Source of the DNA: Actinotalea ferrariae CF5-4
GTDB lineage: Bacteria; Actinomycetota; Actinomycetes; Actinomycetales; Cellulomonadaceae
Direction: 5' to 3'
Assembly: GCF_000603945.1 (NCBI RefSeq)
Contig: NZ_AXCW01000004.1
Location: 1-64,000, forward strand
DNA: 64,000 nt
A model generated the notes under the pieces. The model searched no databases and was not told where the DNA came from. It worked only from the letters and a program-made list of their open reading frames with translations. Numbering within the stretch: position 1 is the first letter of the stretch; the number at the start of each line of letters is the position of its first letter. Position numbers and translations under genes: made by a program. Positions 52,497 to 60,747 of this stretch are shown here, piece by piece.

Positions 52497-53561
52497 GTGG
52501 ACGGTCGCCCCACCCTCGAGACGGTCGCGCAGCGCGCCGCCGTCTCCCGTCAGACGGTCTCGAACGTGCTCAACTCCCCGCACCTCGTGCGGCAGGAGAC
52601 CCTGGAGCGCGTCCGCGCCGTCATCGACGAGGTGGGCTACCGGCCGCACGGCGCCGCCCGGCAGCTGCGCACCCGCCGCTCGCGCGTCATCGGGCTGCGG
52701 CTCGAGCGCACCGTGGACGGCATCAACGGCGCGGTCCTGGACCGTTTCCTGCACGCCCTCACCGAGCAGGCCCAGCTGCGCGGCTACCGCGTCATGCTCT
52801 TCACGGCGCACGACGACGCCGCCGAGATCGGGCAGTACGGGGAGCTCCTGGACGTGCTGGAGCTCGACGCCTTCGTGCTCACCTCCACCCACAGCGGTGA
52901 CCCCCGCACCGCCTGGCTCTGCGAGCACGACGTGCCGTTCGTGACGTTCGGCCGCCCGTGGGACCCGCCCGGCACCGACGGCCAGCCGGACCACCCGTGG
53001 GTCGACGTCGACGGCGCCGCCGGGACGCGCGCGGCGGTCGAGCACCTCCAGGACGCCGGTCACACCGAGATCGCCTTCGTCGGGTGGCCTGCCGGCTCCG
53101 GCGTCGGGGACGACCGGCGCGCCGGCTGGCTGCGGGCCATGCGTGCCGCCGGCGTGCCGCAGCACCGGCTCGACGCCCTGGACGTCGCCACCGAGGACGG
53201 GATCGCCGAGGGCGCCGTCGCCGCCCGGCGCCTGCTGGAGCACGTGCGGCCCACGGCATTCGTCTGCGCGAGCGACTCCCTCGCGCTCGGCGTGCTGGCG
53301 ACCCTGCGCTCCGCCGACGGCGACCTCATCGCGTCCGGCCCGGCCCAGGCCGCCGTCGTCGGCTTCGACGACACACCCGTCGCGCGGGCCGTCGGCCTGT
53401 CCAGCGTGGCGCAGCCCCTCACCGAGGCGGCCGGGCGCGCGCTGGACCTCCTCCTCCAGCAGCTGTCCGGCTCCTCCGGAGCGCCCACCCGGGACCACCA
53501 CGTGCTGCTCGCCCCGAGCCTCGTGGTCCGGGAGTCCAGCGCGTCGGCCCCGCCGACGTGA
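52497..53561 (+). CDS. LacI-family regulator of the second sugar importer
   Basis: 354 residues; the GTG at 52497 follows GAGGAGG. The helix-turn-helix is TLETVAQRAAVSRQTVSNVLNSP at about 6-28, then a hinge (HGAARQLRTRRS). The effector domain has FVCASDSLALGVLATL near 257-272 and VVGFDDTPVA near 292-301. It is first in the operon with the binding protein and permeases, and probably represses itself and the debranching enzyme through the TTTGARCGYTCCAA sites. The 69-base gap to the next gene has no terminator. Confidence 0.9.
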   Translation: MDGRPTLETVAQRAAVSRQTVSNVLNSPHLVRQETLERVRAVIDEVGYRPHGAARQLRTRRSRVIGLRLERTVDGINGAVLDRFLHALTEQAQLRGYRVMLFTAHDDAAEIGQYGELLDVLELDAFVLTSTHSGDPRTAWLCEHDVPFVTFGRPWDPPGTDGQPDHPWVDVDGAAGTRAAVEHLQDAGHTEIAFVGWPAGSGVGDDRRAGWLRAMRAAGVPQHRLDALDVATEDGIAEGAVAARRLLEHVRPTAFVCASDSLALGVLATLRSADGDLIASGPAQAAVVGFDDTPVARAVGLSSVAQPLTEAAGRALDLLLQQLSGSSGAPTRDHHVLLAPSLVVRESSASAPPT

Positions 53562-53630
53562 CCCGTCCGGCCGGCGCCGCCACCGCGGACCGGCCCTGAG
53601 CACCCACCTGCACCCATCGAAGGAGACACG

Positions 53631-54905
53631 ATGCGTCCCACCCGTACAGCCGCACTGACGGCGTTCGTCGCCGGCGGCGCCCTGCTGCTGTCCGCCTGCG
53701 GCGGCGGCTCCGGCTTCGAGGAGGAGCCCGCCGAGGGCGGCGGCGAGACCTCCGAGGACGGCGGCGCGTCCGCAGAGGGCGGCGAGCTCACCGTGCTCAT
53801 CGGCTCCTCCGGCGACGCGGAGACCGACGCCGTCAACGAGGCCGTCGCCGCCTGGTCGGAGGAGTCCGGCACGGAGGCGACCGTGCGCGTCGCGGCCGAC
53901 CTCAACCAGGAGATCGCCCAGGGCCTCGCGGCCGGCTCCCCGCCGGACGTCTTCTACGCCAGCACCGACCAGCTCGCCGGCTGGGTCGAGAGCGGGTCCC
54001 TGTGGGCCTACGGCGACCAGCTGTCCAACGCCGACGACTTCTACCCCGCCCTGCGGGAGAACTTCACCGTCGACGGGGAGTTCTACTGCGCGCCGAAGGA
54101 CTTCTCGACGCTCGCCCTGGTCATCAACACCGACGCCTGGGAGGCCGCCGGCCTCACCGAGGACGACGTGCCGACCACGTGGGAGGAGCTCGCCACCGTC
54201 GCGCAGACCCTGACCACCGAGGAGCAGGTCGGCCTCAGCTTCGGACCCGAGTACCAGCGCCTGGGCGTCTTCATGCAGCAGGCCGGTGGTGGGCTGCTGT
54301 CGGAGGACGGCGAGGTCGTCGCCGACAGCCCCGAGAACGTCGAGGCGCTGGAGTTCGTGCAGCAGATGCTCAACGACGGCTCCCTGGCCTACCCGTCGTC
54401 CATCGACACCGGCTGGGGCGGCGAGGCCTTCGGGTCCGGCCGTGCCGCGATGACGATCGAGGGGAACTGGATCATCGGCGCCCTGCGCAACGACTTCCCG
54501 GACACGAGCTACCTCGTCGCCGAGCTGCCGGCCGGCCCGGCCCAGCAGGGCACGCTGCAGTTCACCAACTGCTGGGGCATCGCGGCCGACAGCCCGAACC
54601 AGGAGTCGGCCCTCGACCTCGTCGAGTTCCTGACCTCCACCGACCAGCAGCTGGCGTTCGCCGAGGCGTTCGGCGTCATGCCGTCCGTCGAGTCCGCGGC
54701 CGAGGGCTTCCGCGAGCTCTTCCCCGAGCAGACGGCGTTCGTCGACTCGGCCGAGTTCGCCGTCGGGATGCCGACGCAGAACGGCGCCTCGAACGTCATC
54801 TCCGACATGAACGGGCAGATCGAGGGCCTCGCCTCGGCGGACATCCCGTCGCTGCTCGCCTCCGTCCAGACCAACATGCAGGCCGTCGTCGACAGCGCCG
54901 GCTGA
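53631..54905 (+). CDS. Sugar ABC transporter substrate-binding lipoprotein
   Basis: 424 residues with a lipoprotein signal ending LLLSAC (Cys at about 23), an acidic Gly/Glu linker and a family 1 solute-binding fold that starts GELTVLIGSSGD. Conserved pieces include APKDFSTLALVINTDAWEAAGL near 151-172 and GRAAMTIEGNW near 270-280. The neighbouring debranching-type enzyme suggests an alpha-glucoside or malto-oligosaccharide-like ligand, but this is context only. The ATG follows AAGGAG. Confidence 0.9.
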   Translation: MRPTRTAALTAFVAGGALLLSACGGGSGFEEEPAEGGGETSEDGGASAEGGELTVLIGSSGDAETDAVNEAVAAWSEESGTEATVRVAADLNQEIAQGLAAGSPPDVFYASTDQLAGWVESGSLWAYGDQLSNADDFYPALRENFTVDGEFYCAPKDFSTLALVINTDAWEAAGLTEDDVPTTWEELATVAQTLTTEEQVGLSFGPEYQRLGVFMQQAGGGLLSEDGEVVADSPENVEALEFVQQMLNDGSLAYPSSIDTGWGGEAFGSGRAAMTIEGNWIIGALRNDFPDTSYLVAELPAGPAQQGTLQFTNCWGIAADSPNQESALDLVEFLTSTDQQLAFAEAFGVMPSVESAAEGFRELFPEQTAFVDSAEFAVGMPTQNGASNVISDMNGQIEGLASADIPSLLASVQTNMQAVVDSAG

Positions 54906-54914
54906 CCGGGGGAC

Positions 54915-54948
54915 GCGCTGCCGCCCGGCCTGCCCCGGGCGGCAGCGC
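54915..54948 (+). terminator. Intercistronic stem-loop after the binding-protein gene
   Basis: A perfect 14-bp stem (54915-54928, GCGCTGCCGCCCGG, with 54935-54948) lies 9 bases after the stop codon, before the first permease. It mirrors the hairpin at 9336-9370 in the first importer operon. Confidence 0.65.
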
Positions 54949-54989
54949 GCCGCCGTCGAGCACCCACCCCCGACCGAGTGAGGGACACC

Positions 54990-56219
54990 ATGTCGACGCT
55001 GGAGAGCACCCCGGTGCGCTCGTCGCAGGCCCGCCCACCGCAGCGACGCGGCCGGCGCGGCGGCATCCACGGCCGCGAGGCCCTCGCCGGCTGGCTGTTC
55101 ATCTCCCCCATGCTCGTGATCCTCGGGCTGTTCCTGCTCGTCCCGGTGGTCATGGCGCTGTGGGTGAGCCTGTCGGACTGGACCGGGCGCGGTTCGCCGT
55201 TCGGCTCGACCGTCGGCTTCGTCGGTCTGGACAACTACCGCGCCCTGGCGACCGGTGGCGGCCTGGCGACGCAGGACTTCGGCACCGCCATGCGGAACAA
55301 CCTCTGGTACGTCGTCCTGGTGGTGCCGCTGCAGACGATGCTGTCGCTGTTCCTCGCCGTCATGGTCAACCGGCGCCTGCTCAGCGGGCGCGGGTTCTTC
55401 CGGACCGCGTTCTACTTCCCGTCCGTGACGAGCGCCGTCGCCATCACCGTGATCTTCCTCTTCCTCTTCTCCGCCTCCGGCGCGGTCAACCGCGCGCTCG
55501 GGGCGCTCAGCGTCGACGGGCCGAACTGGTTCGCCGACCCCCGCGGCGTCCTGCACGTCGTGCTCGGCGCCCTCGGCGTCCAGGACGGACCCGAGCTGCT
55601 CACAGGGACGGGCTTCCTCGGGATCCCCCTGTGGCAGTGGGTCGCCGGCCCGTCCGTGGCGATGAGCGTGTTCATCATCCTCGCGGTGTTCACGACCTCG
55701 GGGACGATGATGCTGCTGTTCATCGCGGGCCTGCAGCAGATCGGCGGGGAGGTCGAGGAGGCCGCGACGATGGACGGCGCGAGCGTCTGGCAGCGCTTCC
55801 GGTACGTCACCCTGCCGATGCTGCGGCCGACGGTGTTCACGGTCGTGACGCTCGGCCTCATCGGTACCTGGCAGGTGTTCGACCAGATCTACACCGGCAC
55901 CCAGGGCGGCCCAGCGAAGACGACGCTGACGCCCGCGTACCTGTCGTACCAGTCCTCGTTCGAGCAGAGCCAGTGGGGCCGGGGCGCCGCCATCGCCTTC
56001 ATCCTCTTCGCGATCATCGTGGTGATGACGGCGGTCCAGCGCGCGGTGCTGCGGGAGCGCGACGTCGTCCCCCGCCGCAAGCGGTTCCACCAGCCCGCCG
56101 ACGGCGGCCGCGGGGGCCGCGCAGACGGGACCGGCGGCACGGGGCGCCGACCACGCTTCACCCAGACGCCGCGCGGCAGCGAGTCCGCCGCCAAGCCAGG
56201 ACCAGGGATCCCAGGATGA
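54990..56219 (+). CDS. Sugar ABC transporter permease, MalF type
   Basis: 409 residues from ATG 54990. Six transmembrane segments lie between about 38 and 345. The EAA loop is VEEAATMDGASVWQRFRYVTLP at about 255-276. A Gly/Arg-rich disordered tail follows the last helix. The start codon 12 bases upstream (GTG) is less likely because the ribosome site GAGGGA suits the ATG. The stop codon overlaps the next gene's start (ATGA). Confidence 0.9.
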   Translation: MSTLESTPVRSSQARPPQRRGRRGGIHGREALAGWLFISPMLVILGLFLLVPVVMALWVSLSDWTGRGSPFGSTVGFVGLDNYRALATGGGLATQDFGTAMRNNLWYVVLVVPLQTMLSLFLAVMVNRRLLSGRGFFRTAFYFPSVTSAVAITVIFLFLFSASGAVNRALGALSVDGPNWFADPRGVLHVVLGALGVQDGPELLTGTGFLGIPLWQWVAGPSVAMSVFIILAVFTTSGTMMLLFIAGLQQIGGEVEEAATMDGASVWQRFRYVTLPMLRPTVFTVVTLGLIGTWQVFDQIYTGTQGGPAKTTLTPAYLSYQSSFEQSQWGRGAAIAFILFAIIVVMTAVQRAVLRERDVVPRRKRFHQPADGGRGGRADGTGGTGRRPRFTQTPRGSESAAKPGPGIPG

Positions 56220-57127
56220 CCACGACCACCGGCCGCAGCGCCACCACCAGCACCCGCGCCGCCGACGAGGCCCGCGAGCTGCGGCAGGCCCGCTCGGCCC
56301 GCCGCCGGCACGTCGGGACGTTCGCGACCTACGCCGTCCTGGCGATGATCGCGCTGATCTACATCTACCCGTTCCTCATCTCCGTCGCGACCTCCTTCAA
56401 GTCCGACGCGGAGGCTGTCGCGAACCCGCTGTCCCTCATGCCCGTGACGTGGACGGCGGCGGCGTACGAGCGGCTCTTCCTTCGCTCGGACTTCCCGACC
56501 TGGTTCCAGAACTCCGTCATCGTGACGGTGATCGTGACCATCGGCCGGGTGTTCATCAACTCGCTCGCCGGCTACGCGCTCGCCCGGCTGCACTTCCGGG
56601 GGCGCGGGCTCATCTTCGCGGCCCTCATCGCCGTCATGGCCGTCCCGGGCGTGGTGCTGCTCATCCCGAAGTTCCTCGTCATCAACCAGCTCGGGATCTA
56701 CGACTCCTACGCCGGCATGATCATCCCGCTGCTCGCGGACGCCGCCGGGATCTTCATCATGAAGAACTTCTTCGAGTCGATCCCCCGGAGCGTCGAGGAG
56801 GCCGCGCGGATCGACGGCGCGGGCCCGTTCCGGACCTACTGGTCGGTGGTGCTGCCCATGGCGACGCCCGCGCTCATCACCCTCGTGATCCTGTCCTTCC
56901 AGGGCTCGTGGAACGAGCTGGCGCACTTCATCGTCTCCGCGCAGGACCCCCAGCTGCGGACCCTGACCAAGGGTGTCGCGCAGCTGGCGTCGGGCGCGCT
57001 GTCCCAGGGCAGCCAGTTCCCGCTCAAGCTGGGCGCCGCCGTCGTCATGACGATCCCCGTGGCGGTGCTGTTCTTCGTGTTCCAGCGGCGGATCATGAAC
57101 GTGACGGCGGGCGCGGTCAAGGAGTGA
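56216..57127 (+). CDS. Sugar ABC transporter permease, MalG type
   Basis: 303 residues with six transmembrane segments. The EAA loop is VEEAARIDGAGPFRTYWSVVLP at about 191-212. The ATG overlaps the stop codon of the preceding permease gene. No ATPase gene is nearby, so a shared ATPase elsewhere is likely. It is the last gene of the operon; a 14-bp tandem repeat begins 9 bases after its stop. Confidence 0.92.
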   Translation: MTTTTGRSATTSTRAADEARELRQARSARRRHVGTFATYAVLAMIALIYIYPFLISVATSFKSDAEAVANPLSLMPVTWTAAAYERLFLRSDFPTWFQNSVIVTVIVTIGRVFINSLAGYALARLHFRGRGLIFAALIAVMAVPGVVLLIPKFLVINQLGIYDSYAGMIIPLLADAAGIFIMKNFFESIPRSVEEAARIDGAGPFRTYWSVVLPMATPALITLVILSFQGSWNELAHFIVSAQDPQLRTLTKGVAQLASGALSQGSQFPLKLGAAVVMTIPVAVLFFVFQRRIMNVTAGAVKE

Positions 57128-57136
57128 GGCAGGCGG

Positions 57137-57220
57137 GGGAGGCGAGCCGCGTGAGGCGAGCCGCGTGAGGCGAGCCGGGTGAGGCGAGCCGCGTGAGGCG
57201 AGCCGGGTGAGGCGAGCCGG
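57137..57220. repeat. 14-bp tandem repeat, six copies
   Basis: Six copies of a 14-bp unit (GTGAGGCGAGCCGC or GTGAGGCGAGCCGG) occur in a row: one imperfect copy at 57137-57150 and five clean ones from 57151 to 57220. A partial seventh follows. The unit is not a palindrome. It lies between the importer operon and the convergent RsbW-like gene. No ribosome site or start codon suggests it is coding. Confidence 0.9.
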
Positions 57221-57255
57221 GTGACGCCACGGCGGCGCTCGGCGGGAGGTTCTCG

Positions 57256-57990
57256 TCAGCCCGCGTCGACCGGCAGGACGAACCACACGGTCTTGCCGCC
57301 GTCGGGCCGGGGTGCGCTCCCCCACTCCTGCGCCAGGTGCTGCACGAGGAGCATCCCGCGACCGTCGAGGGCGTCCGGCGGCGGCGTCCGGACGACCGGT
57401 GCCGCGGCGCCGTCGTCGTCCACCGCGACGTGCACCGCACGGGAGGTGCGGGCGAGCCGCAGCACGACGTGCCCGCCGGTCGGGCCGTGGTTCTGGGCGT
57501 TCGCCACGAGCTCGGTCGCCAGGAGCAGCAGCGTGCGCTCCACCGGCGCCGCCCACCCCTCGGCCGCGGCGACGTCCCGGAGCCGCGCGCGAACGTCCGC
57601 CAGCGGTGTCACGTCGACCTGGAGGTGCGCGACGAGGGCGGCATCGTCCGTCGGGTCGGCCGGGTCGGCCGGGTCGGCCGGCTCCGCTGCACCCTCGGCC
57701 ACGGCCTCGGCCGCAGCCTCCACCACGGCACCGACCACTGCTGCGGCGACGACGGCCGCGCCCACCGCGGCACCCGCCGCGTCCACTGCGTCGGTCCCGG
57801 TGTCGACCACGTCCACCGCATCGGTCCCGATGTCGACCACGTCGACCACGTCGACCGCGTCGGTGTCGACGGAGGGACCGACCTGGGCCTCGACCGACTC
57901 GTCCGCCCCGGTGTCGAGGGAGACGTCGGCGGGGGCGGCGCCGGTCGCTCCTGCGAGCGTCACGGCAACGCGCTCAGAGCCCGGGACCAC
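57256..57990 (-). CDS. RsbW-like kinase with Asp/Val/Ala-rich extension
   Basis: 244 residues from a GTG at 57990, overlapping the MEDS-STAS gene by 17 bases. Residues 1-110 are low-complexity (repeated TDAVDVVD-like and AAVVGA-like units), and DNA there is a set of short tandem repeats. The HATPase_c domain spans about 115-240: TELVANAQNHGPTGG and ALDGRGMLLVQHLAQEWG. It may act on the partner STAS protein upstream. The true start may lie later, since the extension is unlike other RsbW proteins. Confidence 0.8.
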   Translation of the reverse strand: MVPGSERVAVTLAGATGAAPADVSLDTGADESVEAQVGPSVDTDAVDVVDVVDIGTDAVDVVDTGTDAVDAAGAAVGAAVVAAAVVGAVVEAAAEAVAEGAAEPADPADPADPTDDAALVAHLQVDVTPLADVRARLRDVAAAEGWAAPVERTLLLLATELVANAQNHGPTGGHVVLRLARTSRAVHVAVDDDGAAAPVVRTPPPDALDGRGMLLVQHLAQEWGSAPRPDGGKTVWFVLPVDAG

Positions 57991-58891
57991 CGCGGCCCCT
58001 CCCGCCGAGGTGCAGCGGGTCGACGGGACCGCGGTCCCGGCCCTCGTCGGCGACGCGCACGTGCTGCAGGTGGAGCAGGTCCGCGACCTCGTGGGCGCAG
58101 GTGGCCTGGGCGTCGTGCAGCACGAGCGTCGTGCCCCGCTCCTCGCCGAACTCGTCCAGCACCAGCAGCCCGTGGTGGTCGATGAAGCGCAGCCGGGCGG
58201 CGTCGACGTGCAGGTCCCCGACGGGATGGCCCGTGATGGCGCTCCCGGTGACGACGATCTCCAGCGTCCGACGCAGCGCCTGCACGTCCGTGAGGTCGAC
58301 CTCGCCGCGCAGGTCCAGGTCGTGCCTCTCCCCGAAGAAGAGCTGGAAGCGGGTCGCGCCGTCGTTGACCAGGGGGTGCAGCTCCGCGAACGCCGCGGCG
58401 ACGTCGGCGCCGAGGCGCGACCGGTCGAAGGCGCAGAGGGCCGAGAAGGGGACGCGGCGGGTCACACCGTCCAGCGCTGCCTCGTAGGCGAGGTGGACCG
58501 CCTGCTCCTCGGGCCGGCGGACCCACTCCGTGGTGTCGCCGGCCGCCCGCAGGCCGCGGAAGCCGGCCCCCGTGGACTGCCGGGTCCAGTCCTCCCAGAA
58601 GGCGGCCTGCTCCGCGGGGCCCGGGCCGTCGTCGGGGCGGTCGCTCGGCAGGGCGAGGATGGTCAGCGCCCCCGTCCGCTCGAGCGCGGCGACGTCGAGG
58701 TCCCCCAGCTCGTCGGCCAGCTCGTCGTGGCTGCGGGTGCCGACCCACACGCCGGCGAGGCCCTGCTCGATGCCCTCGGCGAGGAAGCGGCTCGCGCGCC
58801 GACGGAAGTCCGCCGCGTCGTCGAAGACCCAGCAGAGGTGGTCGTGCGCGCCGAGGCCCTCGGGGGTGGCGACATCGCCTGCCGTGCGCAT
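57974..58891 (-). CDS. MEDS-domain and STAS-like signalling protein
   Basis: 305 residues from ATG 58891. The N-terminal 190 residues match the MEDS (methanogen/methylotroph DcmR sensory) domain: HDHLCWVFDDAADFRRRASRFLAEGIEQG near 15-43, then GFRGLRAAGDTTEW and RVPFSALCAFDRSRLG. The C-terminal 95 residues are STAS-like (LDLRGEVDLTDVQALRRTLE, LHVDAARLRFIDHHGLLVLDEF). The usual phosphorylatable Ser position reads His in IDHHGLL, so this copy may not be phosphorylated. The kinase-like gene overlaps its end, so the two probably work together. Confidence 0.83.
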   Translation of the reverse strand: MRTAGDVATPEGLGAHDHLCWVFDDAADFRRRASRFLAEGIEQGLAGVWVGTRSHDELADELGDLDVAALERTGALTILALPSDRPDDGPGPAEQAAFWEDWTRQSTGAGFRGLRAAGDTTEWVRRPEEQAVHLAYEAALDGVTRRVPFSALCAFDRSRLGADVAAAFAELHPLVNDGATRFQLFFGERHDLDLRGEVDLTDVQALRRTLEIVVTGSAITGHPVGDLHVDAARLRFIDHHGLLVLDEFGEERGTTLVLHDAQATCAHEVADLLHLQHVRVADEGRDRGPVDPLHLGGRGRGGPGL

Positions 58892-58959
58892 ACCCCCCAG
58901 GGTCTCACCATGTCGACGGCCTGACGAGAGCCGTTCGTGGAGCGGGACGTCCGGGTATG

Positions 58960-60666
58960 TCAGTGCCGGCGGTGGACCTTCATCCGCGGCGGGCGGCCGT
59001 CCGGGTCCGCGATGGTCCGGTACGCGGGCGCCACGAGCAGACGGCGCCAGCGGGCCATGCCGTCGGGGTCGTGCGGTCGCAGGCGGCCCGGCGGGCGCGG
59101 GCCCTGCCGGCCCCCCGCGTGCCAGGCCGCCAGGGCCTCGGCGCTGCGCCGGATGGTGGCGACCGCCTCCGCGGGGTCCAGCAGCGCGGCGTCGTCGGCG
59201 AGGTCGAGGTGCTCGCGCAGGAGCGTGAGCCGCAGGTCCCGCGCGAACACGCGCGCCCCGTCCCCCAGGCCGGCCGGGTCGCGCGGCTCCCGCTCGTCGC
59301 GGGCCTCGTCCAGGACGGCGGCGGTGAGCTCGGAGTCGTGCGTCCACGAACGCCGGTTGAAGTTGTCGCTGCCGACCGTGGCCCAGACGTCGTCGACGAC
59401 GCACACCTTCGAGTGCACGTAGACCGGCCGGCCGGCGTGGTTCTCCACGTCGAGCACGAGGACGCGGTCCCCGCCCGCCTCGCGCACCCGGTCGAGCGCC
59501 ACCGCGTGGCCGTGCCGCGACGCGGCCACGGCGATCCGGCCCTCCTGGTCCGGGTACCGCGGGACGACGGCGACCAGGTGCAGGCCCGGCTCACGCCGCA
59601 GGGCGTCGGCGAAGAGGCGCGCGACGGGCTCCGACCACAGGTACTGGTCCTCGATGTAGACGAGCCGGCGCGCGCGCCGCATCGCCTTGGCGTACCCGCG
59701 CGCGGCGCTGCGCTCCCCCTCCGGCGCGAACGGGTAGCCCGGGGTGCGGTTGGGGTAGGTGCGCAGCATCTGGACCGTCACCGACCCGGCGGCGGGCGGG
59801 TCCGGCCGCTGCGGCGGGAGGCGGCCGGCCGAGCGGTCCAGGCGGCGCGCGAGGTCCGGCAGGGCGTGCCACGGCAGGCGGGACAGCGGGGCCCGGTCCG
59901 CCCAGCGCTCCCGGAAGACGTCCTCGACGTCCCGGACCGCGGGCCCGCGCACCTCCACCTGCACGTCGTGCCACGCGGGCGTGTCCCCGTACCAGTGGGA
60001 GAAACCCTGGGGCTGGTCGTCGCCGTGGTGGTCCGCGTCGTCGCGGCGGCTGTACGCGAGGTCCAGGCCCCCGACGAACGCGACGTCGTCGGCGGGGCGG
60101 GACCGGTGGCGCACGACGACGAACTTCTGGTGGTGGCTCCCGAACGGCCGCACGCGCTGGTCCAAAAGGACCTCGCCCCCGTGGTCGTTGACGCCCTCGG
60201 CCAGCGTCCGGTTCTGCTCGTGCGAGAACTCCAGGCGGTCCAGGTGCGAGCGCCAGACCAGCCCCTTCACGACGACGCCCCGCAGGGCCGCGTCGCACAG
60301 GAGCTCGGAGACGGTCGGCCCGTCGTCGCACAGCTTCTGGCCCGGGTCCCCGCGCCAGCTGGCGAAGAGGAGCAGGTCGCCGGGCTCCGCGGCCTGGACC
60401 ACCTCGACGAGGCGCTCGAAGTACGCCCGGCCGTGCACGAGCGTGCGGACCGCGTTGCCCGTCGTCCACGCCCGCAGCCGGGTCGCGGGGTTGCCGCGCT
60501 GGGAGTCGGTGAGGAGCCAGTCGTGGTGCTCGTCGCCGGGCACCTCCTCCGGGACGGCGAAGGCCGCGGGCGAGGTCAGGCGGAGACCGTCGCGGCGCAG
60601 CAGCGCGGGCACGGGCGACGGGCGGAGCACGGGCTTACGGTGCCATGCCGACGGGGGTGGGGGCAT
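58960..60666 (-). CDS. Phospholipase D-family protein, copy 1
   Basis: 568 residues. Two HKD motifs are visible: GSHHQKFVVVRH near 177-188 (His179, Lys181, Asp at 193-194) and VYVHSKVCVVDDVWATVGSDNFNRRS in the C-terminal half. No signal peptide or transmembrane segment is obvious. Such proteins may be phospholipases, phosphatidyltransferases or nucleases; the substrate is unknown. It is closely similar to the next gene upstream, with blocks such as VYVHSKVCV and GSDNFNRRSWTHDSELTAAV identical. Transcription runs from that copy into this one. Confidence 0.88.
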   Translation of the reverse strand: MPPPPSAWHRKPVLRPSPVPALLRRDGLRLTSPAAFAVPEEVPGDEHHDWLLTDSQRGNPATRLRAWTTGNAVRTLVHGRAYFERLVEVVQAAEPGDLLLFASWRGDPGQKLCDDGPTVSELLCDAALRGVVVKGLVWRSHLDRLEFSHEQNRTLAEGVNDHGGEVLLDQRVRPFGSHHQKFVVVRHRSRPADDVAFVGGLDLAYSRRDDADHHGDDQPQGFSHWYGDTPAWHDVQVEVRGPAVRDVEDVFRERWADRAPLSRLPWHALPDLARRLDRSAGRLPPQRPDPPAAGSVTVQMLRTYPNRTPGYPFAPEGERSAARGYAKAMRRARRLVYIEDQYLWSEPVARLFADALRREPGLHLVAVVPRYPDQEGRIAVAASRHGHAVALDRVREAGGDRVLVLDVENHAGRPVYVHSKVCVVDDVWATVGSDNFNRRSWTHDSELTAAVLDEARDEREPRDPAGLGDGARVFARDLRLTLLREHLDLADDAALLDPAEAVATIRRSAEALAAWHAGGRQGPRPPGRLRPHDPDGMARWRRLLVAPAYRTIADPDGRPPRMKVHRRH

Positions 60667-60747
60667 GGGCCGGTCGGGTAGGACCGGGGACGCGTCCGAC
60701 TCGCCCGGCGGACGGGCGGGTGGACGGCCGGCTCGGCGGGCGGGTGG

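Noticed and set aside
52476-56090. A continuous open frame of about 1200 codons on the minus strand opposite the second importer operon
   Set aside because: It runs antisense to the LacI, binding-protein and permease genes, has highly skewed composition and no recognised domain. In DNA of this GC content long antisense frames are expected.
54002-56215. Long in-frame extension upstream of the second MalG-type permease
   Set aside because: The extension lies within other genes, is Arg/Pro-rich and meaningless; the ATG at 56216 with ATGA overlap is the natural start.
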